Notes under the pieces: generated by a model
Told to the model about the DNA's origin: nothing
What the model saw: only the letters and a program-made list of their open reading frames with translations
Databases searched by the model: none
From: Nostoc sp. 'Peltigera membranacea cyanobiont' N6
GTDB lineage: Bacteria; Cyanobacteriota; Cyanobacteriia; Cyanobacteriales; Nostocaceae
NCBI RefSeq assembly: GCF_002949735.1
Contig: NZ_CP026681.1
Location: forward strand, 7,966,501-8,030,500
DNA: 64,000 nucleotides
Direction: 5' to 3'
Shown: one piece after another, positions 44,141 through 54,300 of the stretch
Layout: the number at the start of each line of letters is the position of its first letter
Numbering within the stretch: position 1 is the stretch's first letter
Position numbers and translations under genes: made by a program

Positions 44141-45103
44141 TCACGCTGGCATCAATTGTTGGATGCGCTCTGGTTCCTCTCCCAGCCAATCTGGATTTTG
44201 GGCGGTGCTGTCAAAAATTGATGAAGTTTTGAAAGGCTCAAATTCGCCGCGTGATGCTGCTTCTGCTGTTTTTGCTAAGAGCGATCGCACTTGCTCGTCA
44301 TTCATTGGCTGGAAAGTTCGCACAGCTTCAAAAGCTTGCTCTAAAATCTCCATACTGTCAATTCCGGTAATCACAACCGATGTAGGCAGATTCAAAGCAT
44401 AGTGTAGACACTCAATCGGCGTTACAGTATTGGATTTTAAAAGAATACCGTTTGCCATACTTTTCATTCCCAGAACACCGATGTTTTGTTTTACCAGTTC
44501 TGGCACAACCAGCTTTGCAAAGCTGCGGTAATGAGCATCCATCACATTGAGCGGCATCTGAGCCGTATCAAATTTAAACCCTTGAGCGGCGGCAACTTCC
44601 AACATGTGGAGATGAACATGGGGATCTTTGTGCCCAGTAAAGCCAATGTATCGGAGTTTGCCAGCTTTCCGTGCCTCAATGAAGGCAGCATTCGCCCCTT
44701 CTTCATCAAAAACTCGATGCGGATCTTCGTACCGAATAATTTCGTGGTGCTGAACGAGATCGATGCAATCCACTTGCAGACGTTGAAGTGATTCGTCTAG
44801 CTGTTTTGCTGCTTCTTTTTTAGAGCGCCCGTCGATTTTCGTCATCAGGAAAACTTTATCGCGGTAGCGATCGCGCAGGGCTTTTCCCATCCGAATTTCG
44901 CTGACTCCACCGTTGTAATCCCAACTGTTATCCATAAATGTAATGCCGCGATCGATGGCTGTTCTAACAATACGGATACCCAGTTGTTCATCAACATTTT
45001 TCAAGCCGATGTGCCAACCACCCAATCCAATCGCAGAAACTTTTTCTCCTGTACTGCCCAGAACTCGGTATTGCATTTCTGAATTTGGCGTAGTTCCTGA
45101 CAT
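44141..45103 (-). CDS. Aldo/keto reductase
   Basis: 320 residues. YRVLGSTGEKVSAIGLGGWH opens the barrel, and FMDNSWDYNGGVSEIRMGKAL carries the catalytic Asp/Tyr. LMTKIDGRSKKEAAKQLDES contains the Lys, and IDLVQHHEI the His. GKLRYIGFTGHKDPHVHL follows. It should be an NADPH-dependent reductase of unknown substrate. The C-terminus (SIFDSTAQNPDWLGEEPERIQQLM) is an ordinary extension in cyanobacterial members. It shares only family-level similarity with the protein at 13263. Confidence 0.88.
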   Translation of the reverse strand: MSGTTPNSEMQYRVLGSTGEKVSAIGLGGWHIGLKNVDEQLGIRIVRTAIDRGITFMDNSWDYNGGVSEIRMGKALRDRYRDKVFLMTKIDGRSKKEAAKQLDESLQRLQVDCIDLVQHHEIIRYEDPHRVFDEEGANAAFIEARKAGKLRYIGFTGHKDPHVHLHMLEVAAAQGFKFDTAQMPLNVMDAHYRSFAKLVVPELVKQNIGVLGMKSMANGILLKSNTVTPIECLHYALNLPTSVVITGIDSMEILEQAFEAVRTFQPMNDEQVRSLLAKTAEAASRGEFEPFKTSSIFDSTAQNPDWLGEEPERIQQLMPA

Positions 45104-45404
45104 GTGTTCTCCAAGTCTTTCAGCTATTACTTTAAGTACATATAGCTGTGTACCAATTCAAAATGCAAGAGAAAATTGAGAATATCTTGCTGAAGATACA
45201 GTTTCTGAACCGATCGGGAAAATACTGAAGAAGCCAAAATATGGATGGCAATTAGGAATGTGTGAGGTAAGACTAAATATAGTAGGAGCAATTCATAAAT
45301 TGCTCCTACCAAAAAATCAAAGTTTAGGCTATTCGATCGGAACTCAAAGTTTTAGTTTTAGGCTTTTATGTTTGTAGTTCCCAACAATTAAAACCTACGT
45401 GGCG
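45104..45404. other. Intergenic region between aldo/keto reductase and phosphoesterase-like gene
   Basis: 301 bp. Apart from the hairpin at 45284-45311 I see nothing identifiable; it should hold the promoter of the reductase gene. Confidence 0.5.
45284..45311 (-). terminator. Hairpin GTAGGAGCAATT / AATTGCTCCTAC
   Basis: A perfect 12-bp stem with a 4-nt loop, about 95 bp beyond the stop of the minus-strand phosphoesterase-like gene. It may be its terminator or a dispersed repeat. The T-run is weak. Confidence 0.55.
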
Positions 45405-46568
45405 TTAAGGAGACGGAACCGCTACTCGATTGCCAGGAACAATCTGTGGCTGGTAGGAAAATACTTCTCGGCTGCGGGGATTGACGGTCACTTTGACCCA
45501 ATTCACATCGTTAGTGCCGTTCGCCGCATTGTCGCCAAATGTCTCAACACGAGTAAAGTTCTCGATGCGTCTGCCTTGAGCATCCAGAAATGGCTTGTCA
45601 ACGCGGTAGTAGTGTGAGTCACCGTATACATAGGCAATCGGTTTACGGAAAGCGATCGCCTCTTCGCGGAACGCTAATAAAAAGTCCTTGAAGCCATCAG
45701 TCTGTCCATCGGTTTCTGTGAGTGTCTTCGGATCGCGCAAAGGCGCTCTGGTTCCGTCGGTTAAATCCCACCCTGGATCGGCTTGAGAGATAAACATCAC
45801 TGCCACCGAGTTGCGTGTCTTTGCCGCTTTAAAAGTCTCTCTCATCCATGCAATATCAGCTGCGTTCCGCGCTGCGTACTCCTCTGGATCGGGCGCAGTG
45901 TCGCATAGGTTGTTGCACGAACCCTGAATATTGAGTGTCGCGTAAGTAACCCGACCAACCGTCCAGCGGCGGTTCTCAACACAGGGGACTGCACCGGTTG
46001 CACCAAGACACAGTGGTGTTGTCTGCACCTCCTGGACTAGCCGCCGCTGCCCAAGGGAAAATTTTGTGCTGAAGAATACCTGACGCTCGTAGTCGAGGCG
46101 ATCGCGTGAGTTGAATCCACCGTTTGAGGGGCGATCGCAATCAGTCCAATCATTATCGCCTGGGGTGAAGGCTGCTGGTGCTTTCAAGGAGTTAAAGAAG
46201 CCGAGCGCCTGGGTGTAGAGTTCATTACTGCACGTGGTAGGTGTTACCGAGCCGGGTGTAGAGTTGCCCCCCTTCAAGTCGCCGTCGTGGACAGTGAAAG
46301 CTAGGTTTTGCGCGTTCATATCAGCGATGAGGTTCGGGACTCCCGTTGTCGCTTGGAGATCCGAATAGGGGAGATCGCCCCAAAGTCCGATGGCGTATGT
46401 CTCGTTCTCGCCCTCGTATTCGTACTCGTACTTCCTCTCGCCAGCAGTCGCCAAACCGATTGTAGAGCTTGCTAGTAACGGCACAGTCAGCGCCAGTAAA
46501 CATATTTTACGCAGCAAACGCGCAGTGGTGACGCGTTGAAACACTGAGTACCCAACCTTTGCCATCAT
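45405..46568 (-). CDS. Secreted metallophosphoesterase-like protein
   Basis: 387 residues with an N-terminal signal peptide (ICLLALTVPLLASSTIGLATAG), then an unusual Tyr/Glu run (KYEYEYEGENETY). The core follows the calcineurin-like phosphoesterase plan with altered motifs: GLWGDLPYS for the first metal site, HDGDLKGG, TPGDNDWTDC in place of GNHE/D, and YVYGDSHYYRVD in place of GHxH. Several metal ligands are kept, but the exact His set is not canonical. It is probably exported and hydrolyses a phosphoester, but activity is uncertain. Confidence 0.68.
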   Translation of the reverse strand: MMAKVGYSVFQRVTTARLLRKICLLALTVPLLASSTIGLATAGERKYEYEYEGENETYAIGLWGDLPYSDLQATTGVPNLIADMNAQNLAFTVHDGDLKGGNSTPGSVTPTTCSNELYTQALGFFNSLKAPAAFTPGDNDWTDCDRPSNGGFNSRDRLDYERQVFFSTKFSLGQRRLVQEVQTTPLCLGATGAVPCVENRRWTVGRVTYATLNIQGSCNNLCDTAPDPEEYAARNAADIAWMRETFKAAKTRNSVAVMFISQADPGWDLTDGTRAPLRDPKTLTETDGQTDGFKDFLLAFREEAIAFRKPIAYVYGDSHYYRVDKPFLDAQGRRIENFTRVETFGDNAANGTNDVNWVKVTVNPRSREVFSYQPQIVPGNRVAVPSP

Positions 46569-46764
46569 CTATATCCTCGATTATTCTTTGGGATCGCGAG
46601 CGCATTTTGGAGAATTAGCTCCTTGCCCACAACATTTCAGTGAGGAAATTAGATTACCGGATTGCTGATGGCTGATAGGTTATGGATGGGTTAATACGTT
46701 TGTTTATTTACATATTTGTGTAGCTGCGAATTATATGAGTTCTGGCTGTGCTGCGCTGCTATAT

Positions 46765-47070
46765 TTATTTACCGCTATAAAAAAAGGCAATTTCTTTTTC
46801 TTTTAGGGGTGCGAAATCAGCATCTACAAGTAATTGGTCGAGTTCTGCTTGGGGAATGTGTTTTGCACCAATTCGCACAATGCGCGATCGCATAGTATTA
46901 GATACGCCACTGCGCTGTCTATTGCCCTCTAGCGCCATAACTTTACCATAAAGTTCTAATTTGGCAGGCGGAATGGGAGAACCATCAAAATCAATTCCCT
47001 GTGCGATCGCTTCATCAATAGCATCAGCACCTGTGGTAGTTTGATTCCCTGGGTTAGTTTCAGTAGGCAT
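46765..47070 (-). CDS. Conserved-looking hypothetical protein
   Basis: 101 residues, soluble, no signal peptide. It has a low-complexity start (MPTETNPGNQTTTGADAIDE) and a structured remainder with FDGSPIPPAKLELYGKVMAL, SRIVRIGAKHIPQAELDQLL and a C-terminal FFYSGK. No family recognised. It may share a transcript with the small membrane protein upstream, which ends 66 bp before its start. Confidence 0.62.
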   Translation of the reverse strand: MPTETNPGNQTTTGADAIDEAIAQGIDFDGSPIPPAKLELYGKVMALEGNRQRSGVSNTMRSRIVRIGAKHIPQAELDQLLVDADFAPLKEKEIAFFYSGK

Positions 47071-47136
47071 AGTGATTTGCTCTTAAGGCTATGGGTAGAT
47101 TTTACCAGCCTTGCTGACACCTTTTCCCCACTGAGA

Positions 47137-47391
47137 TTAATCACGAGCTTGTCGCGTTACCAAACCCCCAACAAACGCCCCTAAAATAGTGCCTGTCCAT
47201 AGTCCTGTTGTGCTACCTTGCCATATTGCTCCTGGTGTCATCCAAGCGTTGCACATTTCTTTTAAACCCCAAGGTTGACTTTGACACTTTTGGCTATGCA
47301 GCATTATGGTGATTTGCCCGCTGATGTAAGCACCAAAAAAACCGGATGACAGCGCCAAAAAAGTGCAAACTAAAACTCTGTTTTTAATCAT
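47137..47391 (-). CDS. Small membrane protein with two hydrophobic segments
   Basis: 84 residues. Two helices are predicted at about 6-30 (VLVCTFLALSSGFFGAYISG) and 58-78 (GSTTGLWTGTILGAFVGGLV), with a Cys-containing loop between them (KCQSQPWGLKEMC). No known family. Its start codon is the last ATG of an ATGACAA heptamer array (47391-47415). Confidence 0.62.
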   Translation of the reverse strand: MIKNRVLVCTFLALSSGFFGAYISGQITIMLHSQKCQSQPWGLKEMCNAWMTPGAIWQGSTTGLWTGTILGAFVGGLVTRQARD

Positions 47392-47452
47392 TTGTCATTT
47401 GTCATTTGTCATTTGAAGATTACCAAGGACTAAGGACAAATGACAAATGACT
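47391..47452. repeat. Inverted ATGACAA heptamer arrays
   Basis: TTTGTCA-type heptamers on the left (47391-47415) face ATGACAA-type copies on the right (47435-47452), giving a potential hairpin between the small membrane protein gene and ppc. Confidence 0.75.
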
Positions 47453-47464
47453 CCACACAGTGGT

Positions 47465-50400
47465 TCAACCTGTATTTCTCATCCCAGCGGCAATTCCATT
47501 AATAGTTAACAATGCTCCTCGCAGTAACTCGCCTTTGCTGTAACGAGAATGGATGACTCCAGAAGTAGCATTAGTATTCATAGACTGGCGTAGTCGCTTC
47601 AGCAGGGAAACTTGGATAAATCCCAAGGGAACAATTGTGCCATTGCGTAACTGTACAGATCGTTGCAAGACAGGATCGCCATCTAAGAGTCGATTGTGAT
47701 CGGTGATTTTTAAGACCAAATCTCTTGTGAGATAGAACTCGCTGGCAATTTGGTCAAAAACCTTGTCAAAACGAAGTTTATCTTCTGGTTTTGACAATTC
47801 CTGAACGTAGTGATGTGCCATTTGCATATCTACTTTCGCCAAAGTCATCTCGGCTTTAGAAATCACCATTTTGAAAAAGGGCCACTTAACGTAAAAGTAG
47901 CGCAGCAATTTCAAGTGTTCTTCTGGTTCTGTGTTCAAGAATTCTTGTAAAGCTGTGCCAACGCCGTACCAGGAAGGAAGCAAAAAGCGGGTTTGTGTCC
48001 AGCTAAATACCCAAGGAATAGCTCTCAGACTGCTTAAATCTTTCTTACCAGATGGACGGCGGGCTGGACGGGAACTAATTTGTAGCTGGCTAATTTCTTC
48101 AATTGGGGTTACTTGGTGGAAGAAGTCAACGAAATCAGGCTGTTCGTAGATTAAAGCGCGATAATGTTGACGCGATCGCGCTGCTAATTCTTCCATAATC
48201 TCATTCCAAGGTTCAATATCATCAAACCCTGTCCGCAGCAGGCTAGCTTGAATCACAGCAGTGGTGATGGTTTCCATGTGATACAAAGCCAAGTCCAGCA
48301 AGGAATATTTAGAAGCTAAAACTTCTCCTTGTTCGGTAATCTTGATTCGCCCATTGATACTATGACCCGGTTGAGCCAAAATCGCCTCATAAGCAGGGCC
48401 GCCACCCCGCCCTACAGAACCGCCGCGTCCGTGGAAAATCCGCAAATTTAGATCGTAGTTTTCTGCTATTTGTTGCAGTGATTTTTGGGCTTTATGAATT
48501 TCCCAGTTGCTACTTAAAAAACCAGAATCTTTGTTGCTGTCAGAATACCCCAGCATTACTTCTTGTAAGTTGACGGGGAGAGGGGCAGGGGGGGCAGGGG
48601 AGGCAGGGGAGGCAGGGGAGGCAGGGGGGGATGAATTTTCATCCACAACAGTCTCTGTTTTTGTTTGTTCGTAGCCGCCGGCTAATAAAGCGCGATACAA
48701 GGGGAGTTCAAACAGTTTTCGCATGACGCTTCTGGAGCGTTGTAAGTCTTCTACTGTCTCAAATAGGGGGACAACTTGAATGGTTCCCACAGCTATGGCG
48801 GGGTCAAAAAGTCTGGCTTCTTTGGCTAACAGTAGTACTTCTAGCACGTCGCTTACGTCGCGGCACATGCTGATAATGTAAGTTTGGCAGATGTTAAGAC
48901 CAAATTCTTGTTGCAGCGATCGCACGATGCGAAAGGTTTCAATTACATCGTTGGTTTTTTCAGAAAAGGGCAATTCTGCCGGAATTAACGGCCGACGGGT
49001 TTGCAGTTCTCCTGTGAGCCAAGCGACTCTTTGCTCTTCAGATAGTTCGTTGTAAGGTTGAGGTAATATTTGCAGGTATTGTAGTATCTCATCCAGCGCA
49101 TCGGCATGGCGGGATGATTCTTGACGAATATCTAGCTGTGTCAAGTTAAAGCCAAAAATTTCTACTTGACAGATGAGATTTTCTAATTCTCGACAGCTTA
49201 AACCTGTTTCTGTCAAGTTGCGCTGAATCATCCGCAGTTCTGCTAAAAAATCGTCTCCCGAACGATATAGGGGACTATCTTGATTTTTTGGCGTTTCTCG
49301 ATTGTACAAAGCCAGATTGCGATCGCGGGTATTTTCTAGCCGTTTCAGCACATAAGCCAGTTTCAGCCGATATGGTTCTTGTCGATAACGCAGCGCTAGC
49401 GCGTCGTATACCTCACTCAACTGGGACTGATCTAACTCTAGAGATTCCAGCAAATCTGGTAAGACATCACTCCAATGCATCGACACGCTCAACAATTCAA
49501 TCAGATTTTTCACTGACTGAATATATCTCCCAAGCACCATTTTGCGCTGATAGCAAGCTGTTTGCCAGGTAATTTCTGGTGTGACTGATGGGTTCCCATC
49601 TCTATCTGAGCCTACCCAGGAACCGAAAGAGCAAAAGTTTTTACTCGGTGGTTCTAGCCAAGGAAAGGTACTAGATAAGGTGTGTTTGAAACGTTTATAA
49701 AGTTGGGGAATGCCATCAAATAAAACTTCTTGGAAGTAGTGCAGGGCATAATCAACTTCATCTAACACCGTGGGTTTAAACTGATGAAGTTCGTCAGTGC
49801 GCCACCAGAGGCGAATTTCTTCGAGTAATTGTTCGCGGACATCTGCTGCTTCCCAAGCATATCCGCCAGATGCAGCACCAGAATGGTTTTCCAAAGCATC
49901 CAGTTTTTGCAAGAGTTGCACCACCTGTCGCTGTTTATCGCGGATAGTATGACGAACAATTTCCGTCGGGTGCGCTGTGAAAACTAAGCGGACATCTAGA
50001 TGAGCAATTAGACGTTGAATTTGCTGGGGTGGTACATTCAATTTGAATAAATAGGGAAACAAAGCAGCGAAAGTCCCTTTTGGTTTGACTGGCGCTTTTT
50101 CTAGATAATTCTTAGTCAGGAATTCTGCTGCTAGTCCCTTGCTAACAGGCGCGTCATTTTCTCTTTGATTGGACGAATAGTTGACATTAGATGCTCTTTC
50201 TGCTTCTGTCGCTTCTGTTTCTGCCTCATAGCGACTCAATTGCTGCCGTTGCTCGTATTCCTGCTCGATGATGTTAATCAACTGAAAATAGAGAGCGAAA
50301 GCACGAGCGGCGCGGATAGCTTCGTTGATATTTAGTTGTTCAATTAATTTGACGGCTGAGGATGCTTGGTCATTTGTTGCCTGTCCTTCTGGCGAACACA

Positions 50401-50563
50401 AATCGCGCAACTGCCGCAACAAATCTACCATATTTTGACCGCATTCTTGCCGGAGAACTGACTCCCACAATTCTTCCACTACCTGGAGACGATGACGCAA
50501 AAATAATTCCGACACCGGGTATATATCCGCAGTTTGAGACGAAGAGTATAAAAGGGAACCCAT
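47465..50563 (-). CDS. ppc: Phosphoenolpyruvate carboxylase
   Basis: 1032 residues, cyanobacterial size. Catalytic and binding motifs: VFTAHPTEIVRHTIRDKQRQ (active-site His), GSWVGSDRDGNPSVT, LDIRQESSRH, MLGYSDSNKDSGFLSS, FHGRGGSVGRGGGPAYEAI, QTRFLLPSWYGVG and the C-terminal MRNTG. It carboxylates PEP to oxaloacetate, feeding the TCA cycle and amino-acid synthesis. A Pro/Ala/Ser-rich stretch (SSPPASPASPASPAPPAPLP) interrupts the chain shortly before MLGYSDSNKD. It derives from a GGGGAGGCA tandem array at 48577-48628 and is not part of the enzyme fold. Confidence 0.97.
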   Translation of the reverse strand: MGSLLYSSSQTADIYPVSELFLRHRLQVVEELWESVLRQECGQNMVDLLRQLRDLCSPEGQATNDQASSAVKLIEQLNINEAIRAARAFALYFQLINIIEQEYEQRQQLSRYEAETEATEAERASNVNYSSNQRENDAPVSKGLAAEFLTKNYLEKAPVKPKGTFAALFPYLFKLNVPPQQIQRLIAHLDVRLVFTAHPTEIVRHTIRDKQRQVVQLLQKLDALENHSGAASGGYAWEAADVREQLLEEIRLWWRTDELHQFKPTVLDEVDYALHYFQEVLFDGIPQLYKRFKHTLSSTFPWLEPPSKNFCSFGSWVGSDRDGNPSVTPEITWQTACYQRKMVLGRYIQSVKNLIELLSVSMHWSDVLPDLLESLELDQSQLSEVYDALALRYRQEPYRLKLAYVLKRLENTRDRNLALYNRETPKNQDSPLYRSGDDFLAELRMIQRNLTETGLSCRELENLICQVEIFGFNLTQLDIRQESSRHADALDEILQYLQILPQPYNELSEEQRVAWLTGELQTRRPLIPAELPFSEKTNDVIETFRIVRSLQQEFGLNICQTYIISMCRDVSDVLEVLLLAKEARLFDPAIAVGTIQVVPLFETVEDLQRSRSVMRKLFELPLYRALLAGGYEQTKTETVVDENSSPPASPASPASPAPPAPLPVNLQEVMLGYSDSNKDSGFLSSNWEIHKAQKSLQQIAENYDLNLRIFHGRGGSVGRGGGPAYEAILAQPGHSINGRIKITEQGEVLASKYSLLDLALYHMETITTAVIQASLLRTGFDDIEPWNEIMEELAARSRQHYRALIYEQPDFVDFFHQVTPIEEISQLQISSRPARRPSGKKDLSSLRAIPWVFSWTQTRFLLPSWYGVGTALQEFLNTEPEEHLKLLRYFYVKWPFFKMVISKAEMTLAKVDMQMAHHYVQELSKPEDKLRFDKVFDQIASEFYLTRDLVLKITDHNRLLDGDPVLQRSVQLRNGTIVPLGFIQVSLLKRLRQSMNTNATSGVIHSRYSKGELLRGALLTINGIAAGMRNTG
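48577..48628 (-). repeat. GGGGAGGCA-type tandem repeat inside ppc
   Basis: A short tandem array of 9-bp GGGGAGGCA units (with related GGGGCAGGG at its left end) is read in frame as Ala-Ser-Pro repeats. The 9-bp unit keeps the frame whatever the copy number. Confidence 0.75.
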
Positions 50564-50664
50564 ATTCTCTATCTTGTAAAGCTAATTACTGTTTACGCTT
50601 CTAGGTTTTCTACTGAATGCTCATCGGGTTATTCCTGAGCAAATAATTTTTTGGTGTATATTTT

Positions 50665-50901
50665 CTAAGTTTGATTAGTTTCGCGCTCCTCTGGGAAGTC
50701 GAGAATGGGTAGGCGATCGCCTCGAAACAATTCTTCACTGGCTTCCCCGATGGTTTCTAGTGCCCTTACGGTGGTTTTTCCGGTAATTAGCAGCAGTAAT
50801 ATAGACGCTGTACCTATTTGTAAAAGGAACGATTTGGGAATGGTAAATAAATCGAGATTGGATGGCGGGTTGGTTGAGGGTTCTTGGTTGGCAGGAGGCA
50901 T
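50665..50901 (-). CDS. Small single-span membrane protein, hypothetical
   Basis: 78 residues. A Pro/Asn-rich N-terminus is followed by one membrane helix (LLQIGTASILLLLITGKTTV), then ALETIGEASEELFRGDRLPILDFPEE. I believe homologues with this arrangement occur in other cyanobacteria, but I cannot confirm that here. It lies about 100 bp upstream of ppc on the same strand. Confidence 0.65.
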   Translation of the reverse strand: MPPANQEPSTNPPSNLDLFTIPKSFLLQIGTASILLLLITGKTTVRALETIGEASEELFRGDRLPILDFPEERETNQT

Positions 50902-51329
50902 TGCTAATTTTTGGTTATGGGATATGAGTAAAGACGCGATTAATCGGGTCTGTACAGTAGTCAGAAATTAGGAGTTAAGATGACTCCAACGATCGAGGGA
51001 TGGACTTTAAATGAGATAAACTTGTTGTCTGTTTCGTCCATCAGGTGCAGTAGACGCGAATCCGGTATTAAAGGACAAGTCATCAGTTAGTCATATAGAA
51101 TTATTCTGACTTCTGACTTCTGAATTGTGACTCCCTATTAGTAAAATAAACGCAAAACTCAATATTAGTCAGACTTGCAACCCGTACAAGACTATCTTGG
51201 CCGATTTTGTGAGCTCCGAAGGTAACAAAATTGTTAAAAAAAAACGTCAGAGTGTGATAGACCTATGGTTCTAGTTTACAAGTGCAGGCACTATCCCCCA
51301 ACAATCGCTGACTGTAAAGTTAACTTCCC
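50902..51329. other. Divergent intergenic region upstream of DUF1574 gene
   Basis: 428 bp. It contains an AGACGCGATTAATCGGGTCT near-palindrome at 50932-50951. A 36-codon plus-strand frame at 50980-51090 (MTPTIEGWTLNEINLLSVSS...) has an AGGAG five bases upstream but no other support. I do not list it as a gene. Confidence 0.45.
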
Positions 51330-54300
51330 ATGAAAACAGTATTACCAGATCGCCAGCAATCCTTAGTGCAATGGGTAAGCCAAGCCACAGGGATCAACAC
51401 TTTCGGGGTGAAAGTCCGGTTACGGGGAAATGACCTTCATATTCTTTGTGAAGGTACAGAATGTCCACAGCGTTGGCGTACTTTGTCTGATTTGCTGCAA
51501 GCACTACAGCAAACAAACTTAGATATCCTCACAAACAGCGAACAAACCTCAATATATCAAGTATTTGTCTATGGCCGAAGAAAAGGGGAACAGCGCCCCA
51601 AATGGTGCCATCGGGTTTACTTGAATCAAATAGATAAACATCTGGAGCAGGTGGAACAAGCCTTGCTAGCAGATTCAGAAAAATCAAAACAATCGGGTGG
51701 GGCGCTAATTGTCTCTAACGAAAGTTTGGCACGTCAAGGGAACCCAGAGGCGATCGCTCGATATCTCAGCGAAACTCTCAGTACGTTAGGTGTGTCAGTA
51801 CAGGCAAAGATTAAGCCATATAAATCATCAAAGAACTCTCAGCCAGAAGAAAATCGCCTGTGGATATTTTGCCAGTCGAGCTATAGCCCCGATGCATCGT
51901 TGCTTGCTGAACCAATAGCACAGAAGTTGCGTTATCTCAAGCTTTCCGGCTACCAAGATGCCGTAATTGTTTCCCAGGTAAGGGGCGAAACTGCCCCGGA
52001 TTGGCTGCTGCGTGTGGATTTAACGCCGCCAGAGGTAATGCTGAAAGAATGGGCGCGTTGGGGTGATATCCAAGCGATCGCCCGATTATTAACTGAGGTA
52101 CTATCAGGATTAAAAGTTGCTGTCCAAGCTTCTCTGAAAGAATCAACACTACACATCTTTTGTACGCCAGCTTTTGATCCTTTAGGAACTGCGCCAATTC
52201 CAGACAAAGCAGCGTGCTTAAAGGCCATTGTCCCCCAGCTAGAAGCGATCGCCCCTCAAGGCATTCTTGCCGCCACCGTATACGGACAAAAAGCAGGCGA
52301 CAAGCAACCCACTTGGATTGATTGGCTAGCTTTACCCGCCACAAACCATCCCGCCTTTGCCACATCCCCGCTAGATTTGGCAAATACTGGCGATGAACCA
52401 GCCATCATATTTTTACTGGAGCGTTTACTCAATCCTGACCTGGATTGGCGTTTATTGACAGGTGGAATTCGCGTCCTCCTGTTGAAAAAAAATGATTTAC
52501 TGCATATTTTATGTGATGCGCCTGTTTGTCCAGGTCGTCAACAAGTAGCAAGTAAAATTACGCAGTTTATCCGCCATTTGAAAATTCCCGGTATTATGGG
52601 AGTACGTATCTACGGTCGCCGGGCTGGGAATAAGGAACCTTTTTGGCACTATGGTGTCGATCTCCAACATCGCCAACGTCTAGTACCAGAAGCAACCCCA
52701 GAATTCGCTGCTACTTCTAAATACGTTAATGATTTAGTACCCTCTGAGACTAGTGAGCCAATTTTGCGCCCCGACTTAACGACAGAAGAAGTTCAAAGTT
52801 TTGTAACAGAAGTAGCGCGAGATTGGATAGCAACGGCAAGTGCAACCGCGAAAAAATTCCTGTTAAAAAGCCAGCTATTTACCGAAAGCGACCAGCCAGT
52901 AGAACAAAACCCTGACGATCAAGGACTTAAGATTGCTTTAGTTTGGGGAACACTGGGATTATTACTCACCCTGCAAACTGATTGGGTGTTGGGTCGAATT
53001 ATTGCACAAACTACGCCGAGTTCGCCAAAAGTAGCCAGTGTTGTGCCGTCATCATCTTCTGGGCAAAAGACATCTTTGACATCTGGGAAAACTCAGAGTC
53101 AGAAAACGACATTTTTTAGCCACACTTCTAAAATAAAATCTCCTCCAAATCAGAGTTCTGTATTTAATGCTTCGGAATTTACCCAAAGTGATGATACCCC
53201 GACAAAGAATTTGGCAGCCGCACCACTGAAAGAAAAAGCAACCGCAACAGCTATTCTTTTAGCAGCGCGATCGCAGATGCCAAGTTTCAATGTTAGACAG
53301 TTAGACGAACAACTAGCACTGTACAAACAGCGTTTGGCTAGAACAGGTACTCCGCCAGATGTATTAATTATTGGCTCCTCCCGCGCCCTCAGAGGAGTAG
53401 ATCCGGCAGCGCTTTCTAAAGCTTTAGCAACTCAGGGCTATCCAAATCTTGACGTGTTTAACTTTGGCATCAACGGTGCTACCGCACAAGTTGTAGACTT
53501 TGTAATTCGCCACGTGCTGGAACCATCAGAACTACCCAAAATAATAATCTGGGCAGATGGTGCGCGTGCTTTCAACGGTGGACGCGAGGATATTACCTTT
53601 AAATCCCTTGCTGCATCAGCCGGTTATAAACAAGCATTTCAAAAAACACCAACAACTGGAAGTACCAATGATTTGCCAGAGAAAGAGAATACAGTAAATT
53701 CAGCAGAACAAAAAACCAACGATGAAAAACAAGAGGTCAGTACATATCAAGCTGTCAACCAGTCGTTAAATCAGGCTCTAGCATCTGTTTCTGCTAGCTA
53801 TCAAAACCGCGACCAAATAAAAAGTCTACTGCAAAAACAATTGCTTATCCTTGGTCGAAGTCAGACAGTTGCATCAGAAAAACAGCTAACAGATGGGACT
53901 TCAGATGAGAGTATTTCTCAGCAGGCAGTTGACTTTGATGGCTTTCTACCTTTGTCTATTCGCTTCAATCCTGCTAGGTACTATCAAAAACATTCTAGAG
54001 TTCCTGGAAATTACGACAACGACTATAAATCTTTCCAAGTAGAAGGACAGCAAGATACTGCTTTCCAAGAAGTGCTTCAGTTTACCCAGTCTCAGAAAAT
54101 TTCCTTAGTGTTTGTTAACATGCCTCTCACGGCAGATTATTTAGATCCAGTGCGTAAACAATATGAGCAACAATTTCAGCAATATATGTTGCGTTTAGCG
54201 ACTAATCCCAACTTTATTTATCGAGATTTAAGCCAAAAGTGGCCAAAAGCAAATGACTACTTTTCCGATCCCAGCCATCTCAACCGTTTTGGCGCATACG

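Noticed and set aside
50980..51090. 36-codon plus-strand frame with an AGGAG upstream
   Set aside because: No recognisable sequence features; one good ribosome-binding site is not enough to call a gene.
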